Source: Terriglobia bacterium (GTDB lineage Bacteria > Acidobacteriota > Terriglobia > Terriglobales > Acidobacteriaceae). From it: a stretch of 64,000 bases of DNA. This document shows, in pieces, positions 1 through 7,408 of the stretch. Under the pieces are notes generated by a model that was not told the origin of the DNA, made no database searches, and was given only the letters and a program-made list of their open reading frames with translations. The DNA lies in contig JAIQFC010000008.1 in the NCBI GenBank assembly GCA_020073465.1, forward strand, positions 62,001 to 126,000, written 5' to 3'. Each line of letters starts with the position of its first letter. Positions within the stretch are counted from its first letter, which is position 1. Both the position numbers and the translations under genes were made by a program.

Positions 1-233
1 GGCCCGATCCACGCCACGCTTCCCAGCACCCGCGACGCCTTCAGTTGCTCCAGCAGCCGTTTCTGCTCGCGCTGCGTCCTAGTGCGCAGCCCTGCCGGTT
101 TGTGCTTGAGTTCGCGCTCCAGCCCGATGATTCCGACCAGAATCGCGGCCAGCACCAGACGGGCCATCGAACTCGAGACGATGCCGCTCGACATCTCGCC
201 GCGCAGCAAGTCGATGACGTGCCGCCAGTTCAC
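1..233 (-). CDS. MgtC/SapB-family membrane protein, N-terminal fragment (runs off the window)
   Basis: The minus-strand reading from a GTG at 233 begins with a short polar stretch, then a hydrophobic helix (ARLVLAAILVGIIGLERE) followed by KHKPAGLRT. This resembles the MgtC/SapB signature, in which the first membrane helix runs into GLER...PAGLRT. MgtC proteins are inner-membrane proteins linked to magnesium limitation and envelope homeostasis. Odd point: after GLRT the family normally enters a second membrane helix, but here the residues are charged (RTQREQKRLLEQLK). The gene may therefore be a divergent variant or damaged. The remainder lies before base 1, so length and integrity cannot be judged. 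No strong ribosome-binding site precedes the GTG. The identification rests on about 50 residues. Confidence 0.4.
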   Translation of the reverse strand, partial: MNWRHVIDLLRGEMSSGIVSSSMARLVLAAILVGIIGLERELKHKPAGLRTRTQREQKRLLEQLKASRVLGSVAWIG

Positions 234-315
234 TGGTTCCGCCGCATGGAATAAGGTGGCTGGATTTTATCACCGCCACGCGCCGCTGCCCGAGACCGCT
301 ACGTAACCCGCGTGA

Positions 316-2007
316 TTACCGCGCGCGGTAGACGATCGCTCGCCGTTGCCCAGTCACGTTGATCTCCACCAGCTCCGGCAGGTGCCGGGTGTGCACCGCC
401 TGCCAGACAGCATCGCCCTCGAAAGCAACTACGTAGTCCGCCAACTCCGATGGATTGGCCAGCGCCCGCTCCCACAATCCCTCGGGATCCACCGGCCGCT
501 TCCACACCCGGTGGTTGCCTTCATTGATCACGCGTTTCAGGGGGATGACCGCCTGCTGCACCGCGCCAGGATGCTCCCCCAGATACATCAGCAGCGTGCA
601 GTTCGGCGGCAACGAGCTAAGCCAGCCCGCCAGTTGCTTCTCCAGCGCATTCCGGGTGCGCATGTTGACCGCAGCCTCGGTGTAGCAGATAGGCTGCGCC
701 ACCCAGATCGAGACGTAACTGATGCCTGCAACGGCGATCACTCCTGTGACTGACGCACGGCGCAACCACGCAGGCCAGTCGTCCGAGCGCAGCGCCACAT
801 AAACCAGAAAGGCCGCAGCCGTGGCGAACAGTGGCAGCAGCTGCAATCCATAGCGAACGTTGTAGTGCGTAAACGGCCACCACGCTGGAATGAAAATGGG
901 GACGCCGCCGTACGCGACAGACAGCGCGTAGAACGGGAGCGGCACCAAGAGAAAAACGAGCGGCAGCGACGGCACAAACCTGGGTGCCCCATCTTCGCGT
1001 TCTTTGCGAAGGTGGGGATTTCCCACTGCCAGCGCCAACACGCACGCAATAGCCAGCACAATCCACAATCTCTGCAGCCACTCGTTCTCCGCGAGATTTG
1101 CCTCCGCCGACTTGAGAAAATACAGGCCCCCTACAACCGGATTCCCCGACCCCGGATGTCCTGGCGATCCCGATGTCTCCGTTCTCTTCTCAATCGCCTT
1201 CGCCGAATATGGCCCATTCTCAAACTCCAGCGGATTGTGATAGACCACCGCGTTGTAACCGAGCCAGAGCGCAGGCGCTGCTGCTGCGAACAAGACAAAC
1301 TTGATGAGCGTCTTCCGCCACGCAGGCTCCGAGAACCAGGGTGCCCCATTTCTCGCGTCCTTTGCGAGAAGTGGGGCCTTTGTTACTGCCACCACTCCCA
1401 CGACCAACGCCGCCGCCAGAAACCATGCGTCGTAGCGCGTCAAACAGGCAGCCGTCAGACACAGCCCACACTTGGTAGGCGCCTTCTCCTCGCCACGGGC
1501 AAACTCGGAGAAATAGACCACCGCCCAAATGAAGAATGCCAGATACAGCGCCTCTCCCATGGCGGTGGTCTGCATGTAAATCAGATTCGGATTCGCCCCA
1601 TAGATCGCGGCTGCGGCCCACGCTGCCGCCCGTGCTGCCACGCCAGGTTCGGCCTTACGTGCCAGCGCCCCCCGCACCAGCCGGAACATCCCGATCACGC
1701 CGAAGACATACGCCGCCATCGACGGAATCGACCCGCCCACCCCGCTCCGCCACAGCCGATCGGAAATCAGAAAAGGAATCATCAGCAGATGCGGCAGCGG
1801 CAGCCACACTGTTCCCAACTGCAACAGCCCGGGAGTGCTGGAATCAAATACGCGCCGCGCGATATTGATATGCGCCACTGCATCCCCGTAGAGCATCACC
1901 TCTCCGCGCCGGAAATAAAACAGGAAGGAAAAAACAGAAACGCAGACCGCCAGCAAGGCTAGCAGCCTGACCTCGTAGTCCCAGCGAGAGCTGCCCGGCG
2001 TACTCAT
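316..2007 (-). CDS. GT-C fold glycosyltransferase, PMT/ArnT-like integral membrane protein
   Basis: The 563-residue protein has about ten hydrophobic segments. An acidic motif in the first periplasmic loop (LYGDAVAHINIARR, about residues 40-55) fits the catalytic D-x-H type region of GT-C enzymes. These enzymes use lipid-phosphate sugars to glycosylate proteins or lipids at the outer face of the inner membrane; the acceptor cannot be deduced. The C-terminal third is soluble and probably periplasmic. It lies downstream of a PfkB kinase on the same strand, with 177 bp between them. Odd feature: residues about 210-224 and 330-343 are each encoded by a copy of the same palindromic repeat, both translated in the same frame (ending GAPWF and GAPRF). 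They fall in loops between membrane helices, which may explain why they are tolerated. Confidence 0.75.
   Translation of the reverse strand: MSTPGSSRWDYEVRLLALLAVCVSVFSFLFYFRRGEVMLYGDAVAHINIARRVFDSSTPGLLQLGTVWLPLPHLLMIPFLISDRLWRSGVGGSIPSMAAYVFGVIGMFRLVRGALARKAEPGVAARAAAWAAAAIYGANPNLIYMQTTAMGEALYLAFFIWAVVYFSEFARGEEKAPTKCGLCLTAACLTRYDAWFLAAALVVGVVAVTKAPLLAKDARNGAPWFSEPAWRKTLIKFVLFAAAAPALWLGYNAVVYHNPLEFENGPYSAKAIEKRTETSGSPGHPGSGNPVVGGLYFLKSAEANLAENEWLQRLWIVLAIACVLALAVGNPHLRKEREDGAPRFVPSLPLVFLLVPLPFYALSVAYGGVPIFIPAWWPFTHYNVRYGLQLLPLFATAAAFLVYVALRSDDWPAWLRRASVTGVIAVAGISYVSIWVAQPICYTEAAVNMRTRNALEKQLAGWLSSLPPNCTLLMYLGEHPGAVQQAVIPLKRVINEGNHRVWKRPVDPEGLWERALANPSELADYVVAFEGDAVWQAVHTRHLPELVEINVTGQRRAIVYRAR
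979..1019. repeat. Palindromic repeat family 1, copy a, inside the glycosyltransferase gene
   Basis: A hairpin of the form CCCCATCTTCGC ... GCGAAGGTGGGG with a 6-base loop, preceded by CCTGGGTG. The second copy is at 1336-1378. The stems differ in length (TTCGC/GCGAA here, TTCTCGC/GCGAGAA there), yet each arm matches its partner, so pairing is kept. It is translated on the minus strand as part of the glycosyltransferase. Confidence 0.85.
1336..1378. repeat. Palindromic repeat family 1, copy b, inside the glycosyltransferase gene
   Basis: Second copy of the hairpin at 979-1019: CCCCATTTCTCGC ... GCGAGAAGTGGGG, preceded by CCAGGGTG. It has the same orientation and reading frame as copy a. The T opposite G in the lower stem (a G-U pair in RNA) occurs at the same place in both copies. 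Confidence 0.85.
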
Positions 2008-2104
2008 TCGTTATGGGTCACCCGTTATCGCTCGCCCGAGGCTATTTCATGAATGGGGTTGGGAAGGACACGGGTTCCAGCGGTGCCGTTAGCAGCTGCA
2101 GAAA

Positions 2105-2135
2105 AGTTGGGGCTTTAGCCCCTGAGGCACCCGGG
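2105..2135. repeat. Partial palindromic repeat, family 2 half-unit
   Basis: GGGGCTTTAGCCCC at 2109-2122 followed by GAGGCACCC. It resembles the first half of the longer element at 21014-21080 and the one inside the MFS gene at 13984-14052. It lies in the 177-bp gap between the PfkB kinase and the glycosyltransferase. No other gene-like signal was found in this gap. Confidence 0.55.
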
Positions 2136-2184
2136 ACGCCAGCACGTGCACTTGATCGCGAAACAGCTTCTCGGCAGACCCACT

Positions 2185-3108
2185 CTATTCCAAATGCGTC
2201 AGTTCGCGGAAGACCTGGAAACGCGCTTCGATCTCGTCACGCGTCAGCCCCTGCAACCGCTCCGTCCCGAAGCGCTCCACCGCGAACGACCCCATGACGC
2301 CGCCGTAGAACAGCGCCCGCTTCAGAACTTCCCGGTTGATCTCCTGTTGCGCGGCCAGGTATCCCATAAATCCGCCGGCAAACGAATCGCCTGCACCGGT
2401 GGGATCCTTCACTTCCTCGATGGGCAGCGCCGGCGCACGAAATGGATGATGCCCGATCCCAAACGCCCCCTCACGAAAGAAAATTGTCGCTCCGTATTCG
2501 CCGTGCTTGATGACCAGCGCCTTCGGCCCCATGGCCAGCACCTTCTGCGCCGCCCGCGGCAGATTGCTCTCGTGCGCCAGCATCTTGGTCTCGGTGTCAT
2601 TGATGAGCAGCACGTCGACCAACTTCAGCGTCGCAGCCAGTTCCGTAGGCGTGCCCTTGATCCAGTAATTCATCGTGTCGCAGCCGGTCAGCCGCACGCC
2701 GTTCATCTTGCGCCGTACATCTGCCTGCAGCGTCGGTTGGATGTTCGCGAGGAAGAGGAATTCCGTGTCTTCATACTCTGTCGGGATGCGCGGCTGGAAT
2801 GTCTGGAAGACGTTCAGGTCGGTGAAGTTCGTCTTCGCTTCGTTCAAGTTGTCGGAGTACGTTCCTCCCCAGCGAAATGTCTTGCCCTGGGCGCGCTCAA
2901 TACCCCGCGTGTCAATGCGATGTTCCCGGAAGACACGCTCCTGCTCCGGCCCAAAATCGTCACCCACGACGGCCACAACCCGCACCTGCGTAAAGTAGCT
3001 AGCCGCCAGCGCGAAATAGGTCGCAGCCCCGCCGAGAATATTCTTCACGCTCCCGGAAGGCGAGGTGACATCATCAAACGCCACCGATCCGACTACCACA
3101 ATGCTCAT
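2185..3108 (-). CDS. PfkB-family (ribokinase-like) sugar or nucleoside kinase
   Basis: A 307-residue cytosolic kinase. The N-terminal motif GGAATYFALAASYF (about residues 26-39) is the PfkB substrate-binding glycine motif. DPTGAGDSFAGGF (about 243-255) is the second PfkB signature, containing the anion hole and the catalytic Asp of GAGD. Family members phosphorylate sugars or nucleosides such as ribose, fructose-6-phosphate or adenosine using ATP. The substrate is not determinable by eye. It lies 63 bp downstream of mtnP on the same strand, so a nucleoside-salvage role is possible but unproven. MTA phosphorylase already yields a phosphorylated sugar, so a methylthioribose kinase would be redundant. 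The ATG at 3108 starts directly at the expected first beta strand (MSIVVVGSVAFDD). Confidence 0.85.
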   Translation of the reverse strand: MSIVVVGSVAFDDVTSPSGSVKNILGGAATYFALAASYFTQVRVVAVVGDDFGPEQERVFREHRIDTRGIERAQGKTFRWGGTYSDNLNEAKTNFTDLNVFQTFQPRIPTEYEDTEFLFLANIQPTLQADVRRKMNGVRLTGCDTMNYWIKGTPTELAATLKLVDVLLINDTETKMLAHESNLPRAAQKVLAMGPKALVIKHGEYGATIFFREGAFGIGHHPFRAPALPIEEVKDPTGAGDSFAGGFMGYLAAQQEINREVLKRALFYGGVMGSFAVERFGTERLQGLTRDEIEARFQVFRELTHLE

Positions 3109-3121
3109 CGTGTACGCTTTC

Positions 3122-3193
3122 TAGTGGTCAGTGGCCAGTGACCAGTAAAATCTCGTTCTTCTGGCCACTGGTCACTGACCATTGGCCACTCGC
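3122..3193. repeat. GTGGTCAGTGGCCAGTG-type repeat, family 4, overlapping the mtnP stop
   Basis: Two inverted clusters built from units like GTGGTCA, GTGGCCA and GTGACCA flank the sequence AAAATCTCGTTCTT. The right cluster reads into mtnP and supplies its last codons and stop. A related cluster at about 18773-18803 similarly ends the HAD hydrolase gene. The element fills the whole mtnP-pfkB gap. Confidence 0.8.
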
Positions 3194-4044
3194 TTCCCGA
3201 GAATCAACTTCAACTTCTTCCGCGTCGCCGCCGGAATCTTTTTCGGGTCAGTCAGAATCGCATGCGCCAGCGCCGACCCGCACTTGCACGAACGCCCGCG
3301 CGGCATCGCAGCCACCGTCTCGCGCACAACCTTCGCGGCGTTCTCCGCATTCTTCAGCAGCACCGCCACGATCTGATCCACGGTCACCGAATCGTGATGC
3401 GGATGCCAGCAGTCGTAATCCGTCACCATGGCCACGGTCACGTAGCAAAGCTCCGCTTCGCGCGCCAGCTTCGCCTCCTGCAGGTTGGTCATGCCGATCA
3501 CGTCCATGCCCAGCCCGCGATACACATTCGACTCTGCCTTGGTCGAAAATTGCGGACCTTCCATGCACAGGTAAGTTCCGCCCCGCTTGCCCACCACGCC
3601 CGCCTTCTTGCACGCCGCCTCGACAATACCCGCCAACTCGCCGCACACCGGATCGGCAAAGGCAATGTGTGCAACCACACCGCCGCCAAAAAACGTATCC
3701 ACCCGATGCCGTGTGCGATCGAAGAACTGGTTCGGGATCACAAAATCCAGCGGCTTATGTTCTTCCTTCAGCGACCCCACCGCCGAAATCGAGACGATCC
3801 GCTCAACTCCCAGCTGCTTGAACCCATGAATGTTTGCGCGAAAATTCAGTTCGCTCGGCAGAATTCGATGTCCGCGCGCATGCCGCGCCAGAAACGCCAC
3901 TTTGCGACCTTCGAGCGTGCCGCACACATAAGCATCGGAAGGCGCGCCAAACGGCGTCTTCACTCGCACTTCCTTCACCTTGCTCAGCCCCGGCATCGAG
4001 TACAGCCCGCTGCCGCCGATGATGCCAATCTCCGCTTGTGCCAC
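3172..4044 (-). CDS. mtnP: S-methyl-5'-thioadenosine phosphorylase
   Basis: A 290-residue trimeric purine-nucleoside-phosphorylase family enzyme. It cleaves methylthioadenosine with phosphate to adenine and methylthioribose-1-phosphate, recycling the by-product of polyamine and homoserine-lactone synthesis. Visible motifs: phosphate-binding GGSGLYS near residue 11; NFRANIHGFKQLGVERI in the middle; CMEGPQFSTKAES; GMTNLQEAKLAREAE; TDYDCW. The last is typical of MTA rather than inosine/guanosine phosphorylases. Length matches the family. The final five residues (VANGQ) and the stop are encoded by a dispersed repeat, so the original C-terminus may have been replaced. The start ATG at 4044 gives MAQAEIGIIGGSG, as expected for the family. 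Confidence 0.93.
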   Translation of the reverse strand: MAQAEIGIIGGSGLYSMPGLSKVKEVRVKTPFGAPSDAYVCGTLEGRKVAFLARHARGHRILPSELNFRANIHGFKQLGVERIVSISAVGSLKEEHKPLDFVIPNQFFDRTRHRVDTFFGGGVVAHIAFADPVCGELAGIVEAACKKAGVVGKRGGTYLCMEGPQFSTKAESNVYRGLGMDVIGMTNLQEAKLAREAELCYVTVAMVTDYDCWHPHHDSVTVDQIVAVLLKNAENAAKVVRETVAAMPRGRSCKCGSALAHAILTDPKKIPAATRKKLKLILGKRVANGQ

Positions 4045-4129
4045 TCAACCTCCGGAAAGCCCAGAGCTTCGACGCAGAACCCGCGATTATACAAGACGGC
4101 CCAGCAACTCCTCTGCGCCCCCTGTGTCC

Positions 4130-4272
4130 GGTAGTGGTGCAGTTTGCTTGTCATCCTGAGCAAGCGTACTTTGCGCCGCGAAGGATCTGGGCGAGCCGCG
4201 CGAAGCGTCGCGTTCTTTGCGACGCAATAATCGCGCGTTTGGCTCGCTTCCTTACCAAACTGCACCACTACC
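4130..4272. mobile_element. MITE-like element with perfect 17-bp terminal inverted repeats
   Basis: GGTAGTGGTGCAGTTTG at 4130-4146 is repeated as an exact reverse complement at 4256-4272, giving a 143-bp unit with no coding potential. Inside lies a TCATCCTGAGC ... GAAGGATCTGG palindromic core related to the repeats flanking the GIY-YIG gene at 11.6-12 kb. Similar units occur at 30658-30801 and 33849-33980. It lies just upstream of the retropepsin-like gene, whose start is 33 bp beyond its right end, so it may carry or block promoter activity. Confidence 0.75.
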
Positions 4273-4304
4273 CAGGGCCCTCTGTGGTTAAATGGTTTTC
4301 TGTC

Positions 4305-5555
4305 ATGAAACCAGCAGTCCCTCTCCTCGCACTCTTCCTTCTCGGCAGCTTGTCCTTTGCGCAGACCGCGCCTCCGCCTGAACCCAAGTCCGTCACCGTC
4401 CCCATCACCTTCGACCACAACCGCATCATCATCGACGTCTATCTCCAGCTCCCGGACGGCTCCACCAAACGAATCCGCGGATGGGTCGACAACGGCAATC
4501 CCGACCTCATGCTGTCACGCCGCGTCGCAACGCTCCTGGGCCTCAACGTCACCTGCAATGACAAGGAATGCTCCGCCCCGCCGCCGCAGGAGATCACGAT
4601 CGGCGGCATGAAGGTTCCACTCGCCGCGATCAAGGAAGCCAAGATCCCCCTGAAGCCGGTAAACGCCGCGTCAGTCATGGCTCCCGGCATGTCTGCCGAG
4701 ATCAATATCCCCGCCACCGTCCTGCGAAACTATGCCGTGCTCGTCGACTTCCCCGAGCGCGAGTTCACCCTCGCGGCGCCCGGCACGCTGAAGTTCAGAG
4801 GCATGAGTACGAAGATTCAGATCAACGCCGCCAATGGACTCGTCCAGGTTCCCAGCCAGATCGAGAACAAGAAATACAACCTTGCCCTCGACGTTGGCTC
4901 CTCGTTCAGCTTCCTGTCGCAAGAACTCAGCGACAAGCTGCTGGCCACACATCCCGACTGGCCGCACATGACCGGAGCCGTTGGCCACGCCAACCTGTGG
5001 GGCCTGGACAGCGAACCGAAGTGGCAACTGCTGCGCATGGAGCGCTTGCAGTACGGCCCCGTATTCCTCACGGGCGTTGCAGTGGCCGGCTTTCCGAAAG
5101 AAGCGATGGACTGGTTTGAAAAGCGCGCTGGCATCCCCACGGTCGGCCTGCTCGGCTCGAACGCGTTGCTGAACTATCGCGTGGGAATTGATTACGCACA
5201 GTCGACCGCATACTTCGAGATAGGTTCAACCTTCAAAGCCCCCGACTTCGACGTCGTTGGACTCATCCTGCGCCCCGAAGACGATACGCGCTTCACCATC
5301 CTCGGCGTCGCCGACTTCGAAGGCAAGCCGTCAGTTCCGGAAGTTCAGGCCGGCGACCACCTCGTCGCTGTCGACAGCACTCCCGTGCCCGACTCCACCA
5401 TGGGTCAAGTCTGGTCCCTGCTCGAGGGTCAACCCGGCCAGGAGCGCAAGCTTACCGTCGAACGCGCGGGAAAGCAGTTCACGGTTACGGCGAAGGCGCG
5501 GCATTTCCTTGGAGAAGCCCCGGAAGACACAGGAGGCAAGGGAAAAAGGAGATGA
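4305..5555 (+). CDS. Secreted retropepsin-like aspartyl protease with C-terminal PDZ domain
   Basis: A 416-residue exported protein. An N-terminal signal peptide (MKPAVPLLALFLLGSLSFAQ) is followed by two lobes typical of bacterial gag-pol-like aspartic peptidases and a C-terminal PDZ domain (about residues 330-410; GDHLVAVDSTPVPDSTM is the carboxylate-loop/GxxL area). The active-site loops would be VDNGNPDLMLS (Asp62) and LDVGSSFSFLS (about Asp199). The first loop has DNG instead of the usual DTG/DSG, so activity is uncertain. The start at 4305 was chosen because it begins the signal peptide; the frame is open further upstream into the MITE. No operon partners: the next gene is convergent. 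Confidence 0.7.
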   Translation: MKPAVPLLALFLLGSLSFAQTAPPPEPKSVTVPITFDHNRIIIDVYLQLPDGSTKRIRGWVDNGNPDLMLSRRVATLLGLNVTCNDKECSAPPPQEITIGGMKVPLAAIKEAKIPLKPVNAASVMAPGMSAEINIPATVLRNYAVLVDFPEREFTLAAPGTLKFRGMSTKIQINAANGLVQVPSQIENKKYNLALDVGSSFSFLSQELSDKLLATHPDWPHMTGAVGHANLWGLDSEPKWQLLRMERLQYGPVFLTGVAVAGFPKEAMDWFEKRAGIPTVGLLGSNALLNYRVGIDYAQSTAYFEIGSTFKAPDFDVVGLILRPEDDTRFTILGVADFEGKPSVPEVQAGDHLVAVDSTPVPDSTMGQVWSLLEGQPGQERKLTVERAGKQFTVTAKARHFLGEAPEDTGGKGKRR

Positions 5556-5654
5556 ACATGTGAGGCAGCCGCCTCGGCTGTCCGGCCGGGCAAAGCCCGG
5601 CGGGTCGGCTGCGCAACCGGATTCAATCGACAATTGACAACTGGAAGCCGGGAG

Positions 5655-7196
5655 TCACTTTCCAAATAGTTCCCTTTCCAGCGTCTTCGTTGTCTCTTCA
5701 TCCAGACCCTCACTCACGAACACCGTGTCACCCTGCTCTTCAATGATGACTGTACCCTCTTCGGTCGACCACGAGTGTCGCCCCGTCAGCAGATCAGTTT
5801 TGTGCAGAGAATCCGGCGCTGCTGATTTGCTGGCTCGAGGATCCGCCACCTCTTCCGCCTTCTTGTACCGCTGGGCCAGCGACTTGGCGTAGATTGCCGC
5901 AAACTCCGACGCCTTCTCCGCGCTTGCCCACCGCGACACATACAGCAGCCCAAGCGGCGCCGCCGCGTCGTTCTTCGGTCTCGCCGCGTAGTAATATCCG
6001 CCACGCCATTCCGGATACATGCCCTTCGACAATTCCTTCCCGGCGTACTGCTCGATCAGCACCGCTACGTCAAACTCTCCCATGGCCCCGATGTCGAATT
6101 TCTGGTAGGCCTTGAAGTCCTGCTTGAAATCCGGCACACGCATGGGCTCAATCTTCTCGCCTGACAGATATTTGTCCGGCTCCATGATCTGCCGCGTGGT
6201 GTGCGGAGGATTGCGCAGCACGTCGGCAAACGCCTTCTGCTTGCCGCCCTTCTGCATCAGCTTCACCACGAATTCCATGCCGTAGCTGTAAGGGAAGGTG
6301 AGCGACTCTTTTAGAAAAATCGGGGCATCTTTGAATACCGTCGAATCCGGCGTGCCGCTGACCATGCCCGACTCCATGGCATCCACCAGATCGGGTGAGT
6401 CCACAATCGACCGCCCCACGGGCGCGAGCGCATACTGCAGCATCACCGTCTCGGCCTGCCCCTCGACCACGGCCTGGCGCGCGTTGTCCATTTCATCGTT
6501 CTCGATATCGGCGGGGGTGGGATCTTTCCTGGTCTCCGCCAGATCCTTCTCGCCCTTTTTCATCCACTTCTCGAGCCCGATGGTCTGATCCTGCAGTGCG
6601 TGCGTCAGTTCGTGCGCCATCACCGGCTCCTGCTCCTCAATCGGAACCCAGTCAAGCAGATTGACGGTCTTGGTCTTGGGATCGTAGTAACCCGCGACCT
6701 GCTCGCGCAGCAGCGCCACCAGCAGCTTCTCCAAATCGAAGTCGCGCGGCAGCAGCCCGAACTTTTTCAGCACCAGTTCCGACCGCCGCAGCCGTTGCGT
6801 GTCTTCATCGTTCATGTGCTTGGTCAAATACGAAACCACTTCGTCGCGGCTGGTGAGCTTGCGCTTCACGTCCTTCTTGATCGGCAACCCGGTCTGCTTG
6901 GAATCGAACGCCAAAATCTCATCGACCGAATGAAAAAGTTCATCTGCTTCCCGCGGCGTGATCTTGACTTCTTGTGTGGCGCGGGCGCCCTCGCCCGCGG
7001 GGGTTTGATCCGGTGTGGGGCGGACACTCTTGTCCGCCTGCTTTTGATCTTGTTGTTGATTTTGATCTTGCCCAACCGCAACTGGCGCAGTCGAGGCCAG
7101 TGTGGACACAGGTGACCCGCCCGCTGACCCCTGCCCCAGGCAAGCCGCACCGCCGAACAGCAACACAAATACTAGGAAACTCCCCAACTTTTTCAC
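5655..7196 (-). CDS. Exported HExxH zinc metallopeptidase-like protein
   Basis: A 513-residue protein from a GTG start at 7196 (MKKLGSFLVFVLLFGGAACLGQ is a signal peptide, possibly lipoprotein-like). A Q/D/K-rich linker covers about residues 25-80. The zinc-binding motif HELTH is at 195-199 within EEQEPVMAHELTHALQDQ. A large C-terminal domain follows, with sequences such as PPHTTRQIMEPDKYLSGE. The family is widespread as uncharacterised secreted proteins in Acidobacteriota; its substrate is unknown. Residues about 52-75 are encoded by a double hairpin repeat (6972-7041). The likely Shine-Dalgarno AGGA belongs to another dispersed repeat directly upstream (7199-7224), an unusual arrangement. 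Confidence in the peptidase fold is moderate. Confidence 0.72.
   Translation of the reverse strand: MKKLGSFLVFVLLFGGAACLGQGSAGGSPVSTLASTAPVAVGQDQNQQQDQKQADKSVRPTPDQTPAGEGARATQEVKITPREADELFHSVDEILAFDSKQTGLPIKKDVKRKLTSRDEVVSYLTKHMNDEDTQRLRRSELVLKKFGLLPRDFDLEKLLVALLREQVAGYYDPKTKTVNLLDWVPIEEQEPVMAHELTHALQDQTIGLEKWMKKGEKDLAETRKDPTPADIENDEMDNARQAVVEGQAETVMLQYALAPVGRSIVDSPDLVDAMESGMVSGTPDSTVFKDAPIFLKESLTFPYSYGMEFVVKLMQKGGKQKAFADVLRNPPHTTRQIMEPDKYLSGEKIEPMRVPDFKQDFKAYQKFDIGAMGEFDVAVLIEQYAGKELSKGMYPEWRGGYYYAARPKNDAAAPLGLLYVSRWASAEKASEFAAIYAKSLAQRYKKAEEVADPRASKSAAPDSLHKTDLLTGRHSWSTEEGTVIIEEQGDTVFVSEGLDEETTKTLERELFGK
6972..7041. repeat. Double-hairpin repeat inside the metallopeptidase gene (family 5)
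   Basis: Two consecutive perfect hairpins: GCGGGCG-CCCT-CGCCCGC, then GGCGGACA-CTCT-TGTCCGCC. They are joined by a G/T-rich spacer (GGGGGTTTGATCCGGTGTGG) and introduced by GTGTGGC. Only one copy is present in this window. Elements of this look are, from memory, common in Acidobacteriota genomes. It is translated in frame as part of the low-complexity linker. Confidence 0.6.
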
Positions 7197-7198
7197 GC

Positions 7199-7224
7199 TG
7201 TCATCCTGAGCGAAGCGAAGGACC
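7199..7224. repeat. TCATCCTGAGC palindromic repeat (family 3), short copy
   Basis: TGTCATCCTGAGCGAAGCGAAGGACC lies directly upstream of the metallopeptidase. On the minus strand its CAGGATGACAG reads into the GTG start, placing AGGA about 8 bases before the start. It belongs to the family found at 11555-11604. Confidence 0.7.
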
Positions 7225-7334
7225 TATGCAACCCGAACCAGCACAGGCTGGTCAAGGAATTCTCACGCCGCACCCTGATCTTAGCAGCACCGAGAGAATT
7301 GCCTGACGCGTCCCTGCCAGTCCAACCGGTACAG

Positions 7335-7397
7335 GGGTCCTTCGACTGCGCGAGCCGATTCGCATTCGCGAATCGGCTCACTTCGCTCAGGATGACA
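7335..7397. repeat. TCATCCTGAGC palindromic repeat (family 3), extended copy
   Basis: GGTCCTTCGACTGCG ... CTTCGCTCAGGATGACAG with an internal perfect 11-bp hairpin (GAGCCGATTCG / CGAATCGGCTC). It lies immediately downstream of the leuB-like gene, where it could act as a transcript-end structure. Confidence 0.75.
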
Positions 7398-7408
7398 GAG
7401 CTTGATTT

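Noticed and set aside
865-1962. Long open reading frame on the plus strand across the glycosyltransferase gene
   Set aside because: It is antisense to a clear GT-C protein, is rich in Arg/Gln/His/Pro, has no hydrophobic or domain pattern, and its length is explained by high GC.
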